Assembly (NCBI RefSeq): GCF_011634775.1
Contig: NZ_JAALXT010000004.1
Span: forward strand, 310,001 to 374,000
Direction: 5' to 3'
Origin: Thalassoroseus pseudoceratinae
GTDB lineage: Bacteria; Planctomycetota; Planctomycetia; Planctomycetales; Planctomycetaceae
Length of the DNA stretch: 64,000 nucleotides
In this document: in pieces, positions 51,279 to 60,482 of the stretch
Position numbering within the stretch: position 1 is the stretch's first letter
Layout of the letters: the number at the start of each line of letters is the position of its first letter
Notes under the pieces: model-generated
Database searches by the model: none
Told to the model about the DNA's origin: nothing
The model's input: only the letters and a program-made list of their open reading frames with translations
Program-made: the position numbers and the translations under genes

Positions 51279-53318
51279 ATGAAACTGCGACTTGCGGTCG
51301 TTTGCTTGCTGTTGTGCTGTCTAGGCCCGTTGCGGGGTATCGCCGACGCCGACGGTCCTAAAGACAATCATCCCGATAACGTCCGCGCGGTTCCGCCAAT
51401 CGGAATCGAATTGGATGCTGAAACCACACAGAAATTGTATGACCAACTTCAACCGATCGAAGATGGCATCGAACGATTGAAGAAGTCGCATCAACAGCCA
51501 CAAACGATTGATTTGCTTCCCGATGTCGAGATCTTCACGCGGGCCGTTCGGGGAGCCATCGAACACCGTGAGTTCTATTCCAAGAACGACGTCAAGCACG
51601 CCGCAGAGTTGCTAAACATCGCAGCCAACCGACTTAAACAACTTGCCGCCGGAAAAACTCCCTGGACGAAAGAAACCGGCTTGGTCGTGCGAGGATTCCG
51701 TTCCCAACTGGACGGAACCGTGCAGCCTTACGGACTTGTTGTTCCGGAATCGTTTGCAACCGCAACACACACACCGCATCGCTGCGACATCTGGTTACAC
51801 GGACGGGGCGAACGGTCGCTTGAAAACCAATTCCTCTGGCAGCGTTTGCATTCTGCCGGTCAGTACACACCTGCAAAAACCTTCGTGCTACATCCGTATG
51901 GACGGTACTCGAATGCATTCAAATTCGCTGGGGAAATCGACGTGCTCGAAGCGTTGGAGCACGTGCAATCGCAATACCCGATCGATGCCGACCGCATCGG
52001 CATGCGAGGCTTTTCCATGGGCGGAGCAGGGTGCTGGCAACTCGCGGTGCACTACGCAGACCGCTGGTTCGCAACCAATCCCGGTGCGGGGTTTAGCGAA
52101 ACGCCGTTATTCCTGAAGTCATTTCAGAAGGAGACCCTGCACCCCAAACCCTGGGAAGAAACATTGTGGCGATGGTACGACTGCCCCGGCTACGCAGCCA
52201 ATTTGACGCAGCTTCCGACGATTGCTTACAGCGGCGAAAACGACATCCAAAAGCAAGCGGCCGATGTTATGGAAGCAGCACTCAACTACGAGGGCATCGA
52301 TCTGCTGCACGTGATTGGTCCCAAGACGGGACACAGAATTCACCCGGAATCGAAGACGATCATCTCGGCAAAGTGGGACAGCCTCGCAGAACGTGGACGC
52401 AACCGATTTCCGAACCGTCTCCGGTTTACGACATTCACTTTGCGTTACAATCGGATGCACTGGCTGACAGTGGACGCCCTGGAACAACACTGGGAAGAAG
52501 CTCGTGTCAATGCCCGTATCGACGGATCACAAGTCTTCGTCGAACCACGAAACGTCGCCGCGTTCACGCTTGAGTTTCCTGCTGGTCACGCTCCGTTTCC
52601 GACAGACAAACCAGTGCATGTCAAAATTGGCGAGCAAAACTTTAGGCAGCGGCCGAAATCCGACGGGTCCTGGAAATTCTCGGTCGTCAAGACCGATGGA
52701 AAATGGTCCACCGGAGAATTCGAAAAGACACTCCGAAAACAGCACGCCTTACAAGGACCGATTGATGACGCTTTTATGGATTCGTTCATCTTCGTGCGGC
52801 CGACGGGTACGGCGGCACACGCGGCCGTCGGCAAGTGGGTGGATCGTGAATTGAATCGAGCCATTGGTGAATGGCGACGCCAGTTCCGTGGCGATGTGCG
52901 AATTGTGGATGATGTCGAACTCACACCGGAACAGATTGCTTCGAACCACCTCGTACTGTGGGGTGATCCTTCTTCCAACGCCGTGATTCGCAAGGTCATC
53001 GGGAAATTGCCCATCGAATGGGATGAAGACACGCTCGCGACCGACGATTTCACTGGCACGCCCCAAACCCAGGTGCCGGTGATGATCTACCCGAACCCGC
53101 TCAATCAAAACCGATATGTCGTTCTCAACAGCGGACCGACTTACCGTGAATATGCATACCTCAACAACGCCCGTCAGGTACCGATGTTGCCGGACTGGGC
53201 GATTGTCGATGTTACGGATTCCAAGTCCGAGGAGTGGCCGCTTTCACGGTGGCCCGGACAGATCACGCAGGCCGGTTTCTTCGATGAAAATTGGCGATTC
53301 CGTAAATCGACTGACTGA
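51279..53318 (+). CDS. Exported alpha/beta hydrolase (prolyl-oligopeptidase-like)
   Basis: 679 residues, with signal peptide MKLRLAVVCLLLCCLGPLRGIADA. The catalytic domain lies around 160-350: the nucleophile elbow is GMRGFSMGGAGCWQLAVHYADRW, the acid is in YSGENDIQKQA, and the histidine is in IGPKTGHRIHPES. It is flanked by an N-terminal helical region and a C-terminal beta-rich domain (about 400-560) followed by a Rossmann-like region (IRKVIGKLPIEWDEDTLATDDF, YPNPLNQNRYVVLNSGPTYREYAYL). The size and layout are like secreted peptidase/esterase proteins in planctomycetes. Substrate is unknown. It converges with the AspA-like gene 4 bp away. Confidence 0.85.
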   Translation: MKLRLAVVCLLLCCLGPLRGIADADGPKDNHPDNVRAVPPIGIELDAETTQKLYDQLQPIEDGIERLKKSHQQPQTIDLLPDVEIFTRAVRGAIEHREFYSKNDVKHAAELLNIAANRLKQLAAGKTPWTKETGLVVRGFRSQLDGTVQPYGLVVPESFATATHTPHRCDIWLHGRGERSLENQFLWQRLHSAGQYTPAKTFVLHPYGRYSNAFKFAGEIDVLEALEHVQSQYPIDADRIGMRGFSMGGAGCWQLAVHYADRWFATNPGAGFSETPLFLKSFQKETLHPKPWEETLWRWYDCPGYAANLTQLPTIAYSGENDIQKQAADVMEAALNYEGIDLLHVIGPKTGHRIHPESKTIISAKWDSLAERGRNRFPNRLRFTTFTLRYNRMHWLTVDALEQHWEEARVNARIDGSQVFVEPRNVAAFTLEFPAGHAPFPTDKPVHVKIGEQNFRQRPKSDGSWKFSVVKTDGKWSTGEFEKTLRKQHALQGPIDDAFMDSFIFVRPTGTAAHAAVGKWVDRELNRAIGEWRRQFRGDVRIVDDVELTPEQIASNHLVLWGDPSSNAVIRKVIGKLPIEWDEDTLATDDFTGTPQTQVPVMIYPNPLNQNRYVVLNSGPTYREYAYLNNARQVPMLPDWAIVDVTDSKSEEWPLSRWPGQITQAGFFDENWRFRKSTD

Positions 53319-53322
53319 GCGA

Positions 53323-54252
53323 TCAATACGCGATGTGCACGACGGCGTCGCCTTGATGCACGAGCGGATTGTTGACGTGGCCAATGATCAGACCGGTTTC
53401 ATTGGCTGCCACAACAGATTCGCCCGCACCGAAGGCGTCGCCGATTGAGCCAAGTCGCTGTTTCTTGACGACTTCCTCACCAAGTTGAATTTCCAACCGC
53501 AGAATGCCACTGCGTTTCGCCCGTGTCCATTTACTGCGAGAGAACTTTTGGACAACCGGGGCTTTTTTGCGGGGGGGAGTGATCATTCCGAGTGAACTCA
53601 ACGCTCGTAAGATCCCTTTCACACCGACGGAAATGGCCTCCGAATCGAACCGAAGCGGCTCACCCGCTTCGTAGACCAGCACCGGAATCCCCAAGCTGTG
53701 TGCGGCTTCCCGGAGAGACCCGTCACGGGTGTGCGTGTCCAAGATGACCGGCGCACCGAACGCTTCGGCAAATTCGCGGGTCGCTTCCTGTTGAAGATCA
53801 GCTCGCAGTTGGGGCAGATTCGTGCGATGGTTTGAGCCGGTATGCAAATCGATCCCGTGCGTGCAATGCCGGACGATCTCCGTCATAAACAAATTCGCTA
53901 ACCGCCCTGCCATAGAACCTTTTGAAGTTCCGGGGAAGGAGCGGTTCAAATCACGGCGGTCGGGTAAGTACCGAGATTGGCTGACGAACCCGAACACGTT
54001 GACAATCGGAGTGGCGATGACGGTTCCTGTGAGCTTCTTCGGATCAAGCTTTTGCAAGACCTGTCGGATGATCTCGACACCGTTGAGTTCATCCCCGTGA
54101 ACAGCCGCACTAAGCCACACCCGCGGACCATCTTGCGGTCCGTGCAGCACTTCGACCGGTAACTCCAGCCACGCTTCCGTCACCATCCGCGAGACTGGAA
54201 TATCAAACCGACTGCGCGTACCGGGTTCAACGGTTTGTTGAGCAATCGTCAG
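53323..54252 (-). CDS. Succinylglutamate desuccinylase/aspartoacylase family protein with no ordinary start codon
   Basis: Zn-carboxypeptidase-fold AspA/AstE family. The zinc site is HGDELNGVEI with the later histidine in GIDLHTG; QSRYLPDRRDLNRSFPG gives the substrate-binding Arg. From the first ATG (54186) it would be 287 residues, but that removes the family's N terminus. The frame is open upstream to a TGA and reads LTIAQQTVEPGTRSRFDIPV, which fits homologues. No ATG, GTG or TTG is in that stretch, so a CTG (54252 or 54273) or ATT start seems needed. I give 54252, uncertainly. It follows the P-loop ATPase gene on the same strand. Substrate is unknown. Confidence 0.75.
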   Translation of the reverse strand: MTIAQQTVEPGTRSRFDIPVSRMVTEAWLELPVEVLHGPQDGPRVWLSAAVHGDELNGVEIIRQVLQKLDPKKLTGTVIATPIVNVFGFVSQSRYLPDRRDLNRSFPGTSKGSMAGRLANLFMTEIVRHCTHGIDLHTGSNHRTNLPQLRADLQQEATREFAEAFGAPVILDTHTRDGSLREAAHSLGIPVLVYEAGEPLRFDSEAISVGVKGILRALSSLGMITPPRKKAPVVQKFSRSKWTRAKRSGILRLEIQLGEEVVKKQRLGSIGDAFGAGESVVAANETGLIIGHVNNPLVHQGDAVVHIAY

Positions 54253-54314
54253 TGGTGTCGAGGATGCAGCCAGTTTTCAAATCGCAATTTAAAAAGATGA
54301 CACAAGAAGTTTCG

Positions 54315-55832
54315 TTAGCCGACTCCCAACCCTTTGTCGAACGTATTCAAGTCTCGCATGAAAATTGACAGGCTCGAATGCAGCGTGTCTCGGTCGATGG
54401 TCCACACGGGATTCTCGCTCGTGTACCGATTGCAGTGATCCACCATCAACCGATACAGAAACTTAAACAGATGCCGTGGTACACGGAACCGGGCAAAAAT
54501 GCCGATCAGTTCATCACGGGTAATTGTATCATCAAAGAAATCCCCGACGGTGGGATTCTTGGTCGAATTTGGGGTCGCACACGCTTGGATGCGATCGGTC
54601 GCCACGTCGTAAAGCGACTCGCCTGTCCATTCCAGCGATTGAATCAGGTTCAACTTGTCCAAACGCGACTTCTCGTAAAAACCGGCTTCTTCACGTCCCA
54701 AGTAGTGAACGACTTCGGCCGGCAGCAGCAGTTTGAACCCAATGTTCGCGTGCCGAAGGAACTTGTTGTCGAACATCGGCCAAATGAGATCCCGCATTCG
54801 CTCGGGAGCGCCGTTGATGAGGTGCGGTTCGTCCACGCGGTCGACGAGCACCATCACACCGCCATACCCCAGCGTGTCCAGGATCGAGCGGAATTTCGAC
54901 AGGAGTTCGTAACGGTCGTCGCTACGATCCTTCGTCGGCATGCGTTGGCCTTCGATGTCCCGAAAATCGAATTTGCTAAGCACACGTCGCAACGTGTTTG
55001 GCTGATGATCGAAGACACGAATCTGCCGACTTGCCTGCCACGCGGCTTTCATCATGAAGAATTGCCGACGCAAAAATGGCAGCCATCCAATCAACAGGAT
55101 CAACAGCGACCAGATGCTGAAAATCTGCAAAAATCCCCAGTTCACGGTCACAATGATCGTCGTCAACAAAGTGACGAACCACCCCAACCATAAATCCCAC
55201 TTCGATGTCCACGTGTGGGTACTCAACCACGATTGGTAATCGAGTTTGTGCCGCAGCTCATTCCAGCGGCGATCGGGGGCCTGGTCATAAGTGTTGTTGT
55301 AGAACGCCGCGAGTAACAGCAAATCCCGCCGTTGACTGGGGGAGAGTTGTTCGACGTCTTCCACCGTCAGTTCGGCATCGGGATGCACGCCCTTTTTCTC
55401 GGCTTCCAACACCGTTCGCACGAGACGCTTGACCCCCAACGAGAGGATGGCGTCCATATGGTCGTAAAGTCGCCAATACGTCAGTGCGCGTTCGGGTTTC
55501 TTACGCCGCCCACGCAGTCGTTCGCGGAAATTATCGAGAAAAGGATTGAAGTCATCGTACTGAATGACGAAGACCTTCGAATCCGGCGATTTATCATTGT
55601 GTTGACGAATTTGATCGACGATTTGCAGCCGAAGTGCGGTCTTGCCGCTACCTTTCTCGCCAAAGACAACCGAAGTGGCCGGTTGGCCCGGTGTCCCGAG
55701 GATTTTGTCCCAAGCGGGGTGGTGCGTGCCGTTCAAGCAGTGCTCACGGAACACATGGTCCGATTGCGCGTCCTCCTGACCGAACGGGTTCTCGGCAATT
55801 CCATGATGTTCGAGTAACTCCTTGACCTTCAT
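54315..55832 (-). CDS. Membrane-embedded P-loop ATPase (KAP/STAND-like), planctomycete type
   Basis: 505 residues, with a strong GGGAGG Shine-Dalgarno. The N terminus carries an FxQED motif (NPFGQEDAQSDHVFREH) and a Walker A loop GEKGSGKTALR (58-68). Two hydrophobic segments lie at about 215-262 (WLGWFVTLLTTIIVTVNWGFLQIFSIWSLLILLIGWLPFL). Walker B is GVMVLVDRVDEPHLI, followed by an Arg-rich block (RMRDLIWPMFDNKF) that could supply a sensor Arg. The C-terminal part is helical. Membrane helices inserted between Walker A and B are the hallmark of KAP NTPases, but the identity is uncertain. Function is unknown; a role in phage defence or membrane-complex control has been proposed for some relatives. 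Confidence 0.75.
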   Translation of the reverse strand: MKVKELLEHHGIAENPFGQEDAQSDHVFREHCLNGTHHPAWDKILGTPGQPATSVVFGEKGSGKTALRLQIVDQIRQHNDKSPDSKVFVIQYDDFNPFLDNFRERLRGRRKKPERALTYWRLYDHMDAILSLGVKRLVRTVLEAEKKGVHPDAELTVEDVEQLSPSQRRDLLLLAAFYNNTYDQAPDRRWNELRHKLDYQSWLSTHTWTSKWDLWLGWFVTLLTTIIVTVNWGFLQIFSIWSLLILLIGWLPFLRRQFFMMKAAWQASRQIRVFDHQPNTLRRVLSKFDFRDIEGQRMPTKDRSDDRYELLSKFRSILDTLGYGGVMVLVDRVDEPHLINGAPERMRDLIWPMFDNKFLRHANIGFKLLLPAEVVHYLGREEAGFYEKSRLDKLNLIQSLEWTGESLYDVATDRIQACATPNSTKNPTVGDFFDDTITRDELIGIFARFRVPRHLFKFLYRLMVDHCNRYTSENPVWTIDRDTLHSSLSIFMRDLNTFDKGLGVG

Positions 55833-56027
55833 AGCATCCCTCCCGGTTGAATCCGTCGATCATAGATGGCGCCTTCGACTTATAACGAATCAAATCCCGA
55901 AAGTTAAGTAATCTGGCCAACGGAAACAATTTGTGAGGGCGTCTTCATGAGCCGCGTTGCGTCCACATCGGCTTCCCGCCAGAATGGGGGCTGCTTGCCA
56001 AAAAATTTTAACCAGAAAGACAAAGCC

Positions 56028-56375
56028 ATGTCGCAAGACTCATCACTTCATCCGCTGGAAGTTAGTTGCGAAACTGTCCACCAGAAACTCGAAGCGGGAG
56101 AAGACATTCTTTTGGTGGATTGTCGCGAGCAGGCCGAATACGACACCGTCAGCATCGACTCGGCGGTGCTATTGCCCATGAGCGAGATTCAAGCCCGACT
56201 CGGCGAATTGGAATCACAACGTGACAAAGAAATTGTGATTCACTGTCATCACGGCGGTCGCAGCATGCAGGTGACGGCTTGGCTGACCCAGCAGGGGTTT
56301 GCCAACGTCAAAAGTATGGCAGGCGGGATTGACCGTTGGGCCGAAGTGATTAATCCCGAACTTCCGCGATATTAG
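56028..56375 (+). CDS. Rhodanese-like domain protein
   Basis: 115 residues from ATG 56028 (start MSQDSSLHPLEVSC); an earlier in-frame ATG at 55947 adds 27 residues without family similarity. A single rhodanese domain is present: DILLVDCREQAEYDTVSI at the start, active-site loop HCHHGGRSMQVTAWL with catalytic Cys, and the ending GFANVKSMAGGIDRW. It transfers sulfane sulfur or acts as a redox/arsenate-type relative. It is followed by the terminator at 56439-56475 and has no close plus-strand neighbours. Confidence 0.9.
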   Translation: MSQDSSLHPLEVSCETVHQKLEAGEDILLVDCREQAEYDTVSIDSAVLLPMSEIQARLGELESQRDKEIVIHCHHGGRSMQVTAWLTQQGFANVKSMAGGIDRWAEVINPELPRY

Positions 56376-56438
56376 ACCGCAGACAGTCCTTCGCCGACCA
56401 TTGAAACTTGTCCAGTCGCCTCCAGGCTGTCAATACAC

Positions 56439-56475
56439 AAAAACGCCGATCCGGCATGGCCGGTCGGCGTTTTTT
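56439..56475. terminator. Strong bidirectional Rho-independent terminator
   Basis: AAAAACGCCGATCCGGC-ATG-GCCGGTCGGCGTTTTTT is a near-perfect hairpin (one mismatch) with an A-run on the left and a T-run on the right, so it works in both directions. It lies between the convergent rhodanese (plus) and ferredoxin (minus) genes. Confidence 0.9.
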
Positions 56476-56505
56476 CTATTCGAATGTTGCGGTCGGCAAA
56501 CGGAA

Positions 56506-56805
56506 TTAGGCCGACGCACACTCGCCGCCGGTTTCAGCGAGCGAAGCTTTCTTTTCGGTGATCACCGGAGTTTGCGGAGCGAGTTCAGCGTTCAACGCTG
56601 TGTAGTCGGTCCACTCTTCTGGAAGGTTGTCTTCGTGGAAAATTGCTTCCACAGGGCATTCCGGAACGCAGGCTTCGCAGTCGATGCATTCATCCGGATG
56701 GATGTACAGCATCGATTCGCCTTCGTAGAAGCATTCCACGGGGCACACGACGACGCAGTCGGTGTACTTACAATTGAAGCAGGGTTCGGCAACAACGTGA
56801 GTCAT
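56506..56805 (-). CDS. Ferredoxin with 3Fe-4S/4Fe-4S type clusters (FdxA-like)
   Basis: 99 residues from ATG 56805 (start [26 protein letters not shown]). The first cluster motif has Cys at CFNC, DCVVVC and then Pro; the second is [12 protein letters not shown]. The pattern matches the seven-iron ferredoxins of the FdxA type, and the length (about 100) with the acidic C-terminal tail agrees. It acts as an electron carrier. An earlier in-frame start at 56985 is rejected. Confidence 0.93.
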   Translation of the reverse strand: MTHVVAEPCFNCKYTDCVVVCPVECFYEGESMLYIHPDECIDCEACVPECPVEAIFHEDNLPEEWTDYTALNAELAPQTPVITEKKASLAETGGECASA

Positions 56806-57247
56806 GTTAGTTCCTTCAGAAAGTTGGTGAGAACGCTGATCTCGAGATGACTTCGAAATGACGAACGGACCCGGAGGTGAAACGGGTCTCCTGCAATGCT
56901 GATCGACCTTATACCGCGGAAGTGTCGAGTCAATTTTGGACCGGCCCGCAGGAATTTTCGCAAATCTTAGACCCGATGGAAGCACTTGTCAAGTAGTACT
57001 TTACTGAAACAAGGGCCTCCAATGACGGGGTAACATGTCAAGCAGTCTTCGACAGGGGTCCGGTTTGGTAATATGATAGTATATTGAGGGTTCAGGTTCG
57101 GCGAAACGACACCATTTTCCGGCGAACCGTAAACACAACTTGTTCCGCCATTCTGGCGCAAGTACAGTAGTTCCAACGGAGGGATCATCCATTCGCATGC
57201 ATTCGACTTCCACCTCATGACCGAGGCGTGTTCCAAAGGGTTCACCT
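56806..57247. other. 442-bp gap between ferredoxin and sigma-factor genes, with a possible promoter
   Basis: No gene is visible here. GACCCG (56868-56873) and CGGGTC (56883-56888) form a short stem in the ferredoxin leader. On the plus strand, TTCGAC (57048-57053), an 18-nt spacer and TATGAT (57072-57077) could be a sigma-70 promoter for the sigma-factor gene, about 170 bp upstream of its start. Confidence 0.35.
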
Positions 57248-57823
57248 GTGGCTTTGTCCGAAAATGATCGCAAGTTGCTACAGCGTTGTCTGGCTAACGA
57301 TCCGGACGCTTGGAAGGAATTTATCGATCAGCATCATGGATTGTTCGTCCATGTCATCCAGCATGTTGCGTATTCCCATAGCGTGCGGATGTCTCCCGAG
57401 GAAATCGACGATTTGTGTTCGGAAGTGTTTTTGCAAATCGTTGCGAATGACGCAGCTGTGTTGCAGCAGTTCCGCGGTCGTAGTTCGCTGCAAACCTATC
57501 TGACCGTGATCGTCCGGCGGATTGTCGTCCACGAAATCAATCGTCGGCATCGCCCTGATTCGCCTGCTCCAAGCCAAAACGGTAATCATTCCGCCCGCCT
57601 CAACAGTGACAGTGTCACTCCTGGGAACCGGCTGGAGAACCGCGAGGAAGTTCAACGATTGCTCGCTGAACTCTCCCCGGAAGAAGCACGAATCGTCCAA
57701 CTGCACTACTTGGAAGGCAAAACCTACCAGGAAATCAGCCAAACACTTGGTGTGCCGTTCAATTCTCTGGGTCCCATCTTGACCCGCGCCCGCGAACGCA
57801 TGCGGGGCAACCTCGGACAGTAA
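57248..57823 (+). CDS. Sigma-70 family RNA polymerase sigma factor (ECF-like)
   Basis: 191 residues, beginning at GTG 57248 with AAGGG upstream. The sigma-2 region is LLQRCLANDPDAWKEFIDQHHGLFVHVIQHVAY, then SPEEIDDLCSEVFLQIV and FRGRSSLQTYLTVIVRRIVVHEINRRHR. The sigma-4 region is LAELSPEEARIVQLHYLEGKTYQEISQTLGVPFNSLGPILTRARERMRG. A Ser/Asn-rich linker separates the two. There is no adjacent anti-sigma gene, and the regulon is unknown. thiS follows 82 bp later on the same strand. Confidence 0.92.
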   Translation: MALSENDRKLLQRCLANDPDAWKEFIDQHHGLFVHVIQHVAYSHSVRMSPEEIDDLCSEVFLQIVANDAAVLQQFRGRSSLQTYLTVIVRRIVVHEINRRHRPDSPAPSQNGNHSARLNSDSVTPGNRLENREEVQRLLAELSPEEARIVQLHYLEGKTYQEISQTLGVPFNSLGPILTRARERMRGNLGQ

Positions 57824-57905
57824 TCGACCTGCTTGACGGTCTTTCGCCGCAGGTCTACACTCGACTGCTTGGAAACACTGTTCAAACACAGGTCGGGATT
57901 GCGTC

Positions 57906-58106
57906 GTGGAAATTGTTCTCAACGGGGAAAATCGTTCCGTCTCCGAAGGGCTGACTTTGGCCGACCTCGTCCGCGAGTTGAACATGCAACCTCGGTTCGT
58001 GGCTATCGAGTGCAACACGGAACTCGTTCCACGACGAAACCACGCCGAGCACGTCTTGCAACCTGGAGACCGCGTGGAGATTGTGACGCTCGTTGGTGGT
58101 GGTTAG
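57906..58106 (+). CDS. thiS: Sulfur carrier protein ThiS
   Basis: 66 residues, starting at GTG 57906. It has the ubiquitin-like ThiS fold: MEIVLNGENRSVSEGLTLADLVRELNM, RFVAIECNTELVPR, and the C terminus LQPGDRVEIVTLVGGG ends in the double Gly needed for thiocarboxylation. It supplies sulfur to ThiG for the thiazole ring of thiamin. thiG follows 69 bp later; no thiF is adjacent. No TPP riboswitch was recognised upstream. Confidence 0.93.
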   Translation: MEIVLNGENRSVSEGLTLADLVRELNMQPRFVAIECNTELVPRRNHAEHVLQPGDRVEIVTLVGGG

Positions 58107-58175
58107 ATCGATGCCGACCACTGTCCGTCACGGTTTTCGATTTTGCGGATCATACTGAATTGACTGGCCTTGATT

Positions 58176-59003
58176 ATGACGACTGCAACCGCGTCGACTT
58201 CGGATAAACTTCGACTGGGTTCCCACGAGTTCTCCTCACGTTTGATCGTGGGAACAGGGAAGTACCAGACGTTCGAGCTGATGCAAGAATGCCTGGAAGC
58301 AAGTGGCGCGGAAGTCATTACCGTGGCGGTTCGTCGTGAACGCCTGATCGACGCGGAGGGTCGGAACATTCTGGAGTATATCGATCTCGATCGGTACACA
58401 ATCCTTCCGAACACCGCCGGTTGCTTCAACGCCGATGATGCCGTTCGTGTGGCCCGACTCGGACGCGAGATTCTCGAAGGCCTGGAAAACCCCGGTGCGG
58501 ATTGGGTGAAACTCGAAGTTCTCGGCGATACCAAGACACTCCTGCCAGACCCCGTTGCCACACTGGAAGCCACCGAAAAACTGGTCGCGGACGGCTTTCA
58601 AGTTCTGTGCTACACCAGCGACGATCCGGTGACAGCGGACCGTTTGAAGAAAGCGGGAGCCACGTGCGTGATGCCGGCGGGTAGTCCGATCGGCAGCGGG
58701 CAGGGGATTCTCAACCCGAACAACATCCGAATTTGCCTGGAATACCTCAAAGGTGACGACCCGGATTATCCCGTCATTGTCGATGCGGGCGTTGGCACGG
58801 CGAGTGATGTGGCGATCGCGATGGAGCTCGGCTGCGACGGCGTGTTACTAAACACGGGGATTGCAGGTGCGAAAGATGCCGCAACAATGGCCGTCGCGAT
58901 GAAGCTTGCTTGTCAGGCCGGTCATCACGCCTACCAAGCGGGGCGGATTCCCAAGAAACTCTATGCCACCGCCAGCAGCCCCGACGCGGGCAAAATTGTT
59001 TGA
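58176..59003 (+). CDS. thiG: Thiazole synthase ThiG
   Basis: 275 residues from ATG 58176. A TIM-barrel with family blocks [52 protein letters not shown] (with the Schiff-base Lys), [21 protein letters not shown] and [31 protein letters not shown]. It joins DXP, dehydroglycine and ThiS sulfur to form thiazole phosphate. It follows thiS and is followed 39 bp later by folE. Confidence 0.96.
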   Translation: MTTATASTSDKLRLGSHEFSSRLIVGTGKYQTFELMQECLEASGAEVITVAVRRERLIDAEGRNILEYIDLDRYTILPNTAGCFNADDAVRVARLGREILEGLENPGADWVKLEVLGDTKTLLPDPVATLEATEKLVADGFQVLCYTSDDPVTADRLKKAGATCVMPAGSPIGSGQGILNPNNIRICLEYLKGDDPDYPVIVDAGVGTASDVAIAMELGCDGVLLNTGIAGAKDAATMAVAMKLACQAGHHAYQAGRIPKKLYATASSPDAGKIV

Positions 59004-59042
59004 AGTCCTGCCTGATTTGATTCCCCAATTCCAGAGCGTTCT

Positions 59043-59696
59043 GTGAACGAAAACGTCCAAGACTCCGATCTCGACCGGCAACCGCCCGAGGCGACAGGAG
59101 ACATAAGTGCACCGTCGAACTCCAAGGTCGATCATCCGCGAATCGAACGGGCCGTGCGGGAAATTCTCGCCGCCGTCGGGGAAGATCCGGACCGTGAGGG
59201 CCTCCTCGACACACCAGCTCGTGTGGCACGGATGTACGCGGAGTTATTCTCTGGATTGCGAACCGACCCGGCTCGGCATTTCAAGAAAGTCTTTCAAGAA
59301 GAGTACGACGAACTGGTGCTCGTGCGGGACATTTCCTTCAACAGCACTTGCGAGCACCACCTGCTACCGTTCATGGGGGTGGCTCATGTCGGGTATATCC
59401 CGCGGGGAAAGATTGCCGGTTTGAGCAAACTGGCGCGGGTTGTCGAAGAAATCGCCAAACGTCCGCAGGTGCAAGAACGAATGACGCACCAAATTGCGGA
59501 CCTGATGAACAACGAACTCGACCCGAAAGGCGTGATTGTCGTGCTGGAAGCCGAACACACCTGCATGACGATTCGCGGTATCCGCAAACCCGGCAGTTTG
59601 ACCGTGACGAGCGCGGTCCGAGGGTTGTTTAAATCGAATCAGTCCAGCCGAGCCGAAGCGATGGCGTTGATCACCGAACACTCCCGCCGTTCATAA
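59043..59696 (+). CDS. folE: GTP cyclohydrolase I (FolE)
   Basis: 217 residues, from GTG 59043. The zinc ligands are in [21 protein letters not shown] and HTCMTIRG. Also present are the substrate-binding [27 protein letters not shown] and the C-terminal RGLFKSN. It makes dihydroneopterin triphosphate for folate and related pterins. It is preceded by thiG, so thiazole and pterin synthesis genes are neighbours; a common operon is likely but unproven. Confidence 0.96.
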   Translation: MNENVQDSDLDRQPPEATGDISAPSNSKVDHPRIERAVREILAAVGEDPDREGLLDTPARVARMYAELFSGLRTDPARHFKKVFQEEYDELVLVRDISFNSTCEHHLLPFMGVAHVGYIPRGKIAGLSKLARVVEEIAKRPQVQERMTHQIADLMNNELDPKGVIVVLEAEHTCMTIRGIRKPGSLTVTSAVRGLFKSNQSSRAEAMALITEHSRRS

Positions 59697-59715
59697 CGGA
59701 AATGGTTGAGACGAG

Positions 59716-60477
59716 ATGATTGCCCAATTCGCCGCCCGTCTGATCTTCGGCATGTCGTTCACTTGGGTCTGCTTGCCGCAGCCGAAAATCTCATCGGGCT
59801 TTTTCCGCATTCAGATGCTCGTCGTGCTCGGACTCGGCGTCCTTGGAAGCTTGACCGGCAACACAGAAGAGACGATCCCAACGATCGCCTCTTCTGCCGC
59901 GTTTCTGCCGTTGTTCATCGTGATCTCGGTCCTGGCTTTTTTGGGATCGGTGTTCTGGACACTCGAACGCCGGCAAGCCGGGTGTTGGTTCGGATATGCA
60001 ATCGCCGCCATTTCGCTGGCGACAGTTGTCTTGTTTGCTGCACGACCGGAAACGTCATTCCTTGAAAACCTGTTCCGCGTGGACTCGGAAGCCGCCACGT
60101 CTCTGATACTCGGCGTGACGATGGTCGCGATGTTGTTGGGGCATTGGTATCTCACGGCTCCGACGATGTCGCACGATCCATTACTGCGAGCGAACCAATT
60201 ATTCGCCATTGCAGTGTTGATCCGATTCGTGATGTCAGCAATTGCGCTCGCGTTGAATTGGCAACTCGTCGGATCTGGGGCCACTCTGACGTGGCTAGCA
60301 TTGCGATGGATCGCAGGCATCCTCGGACCGGCCGTGCTCGCGGTGATGGTCTGGCGAATCCTGAAATACCGCAACACACAATCCGCGACGGGTGTCTTGT
60401 TCGTCGGCGTGATTCTCACCTTCATCGGCGAACTCTCGGCTACGCTGCTGACCCGCGAACTTGGCGTACCGTTTTAA
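59716..60477 (+). CDS. Polytopic membrane protein of unknown function
   Basis: 253 residues with about seven hydrophobic segments, for example LVVLGLGVLGSLTG, FLPLFIVISVLAFLGSVFW, GYAIAAISLATVVLFAA, LILGVTMVAMLLGHWYL and GVLFVGVILTFIGELSATLL. I recognise no family. It begins 19 bp after folE and converges with the phosphoesterase gene 5 bp away. Confidence 0.7.
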   Translation: MIAQFAARLIFGMSFTWVCLPQPKISSGFFRIQMLVVLGLGVLGSLTGNTEETIPTIASSAAFLPLFIVISVLAFLGSVFWTLERRQAGCWFGYAIAAISLATVVLFAARPETSFLENLFRVDSEAATSLILGVTMVAMLLGHWYLTAPTMSHDPLLRANQLFAIAVLIRFVMSAIALALNWQLVGSGATLTWLALRWIAGILGPAVLAVMVWRILKYRNTQSATGVLFVGVILTFIGELSATLLTRELGVPF

Positions 60478-60482
60478 TTTTC

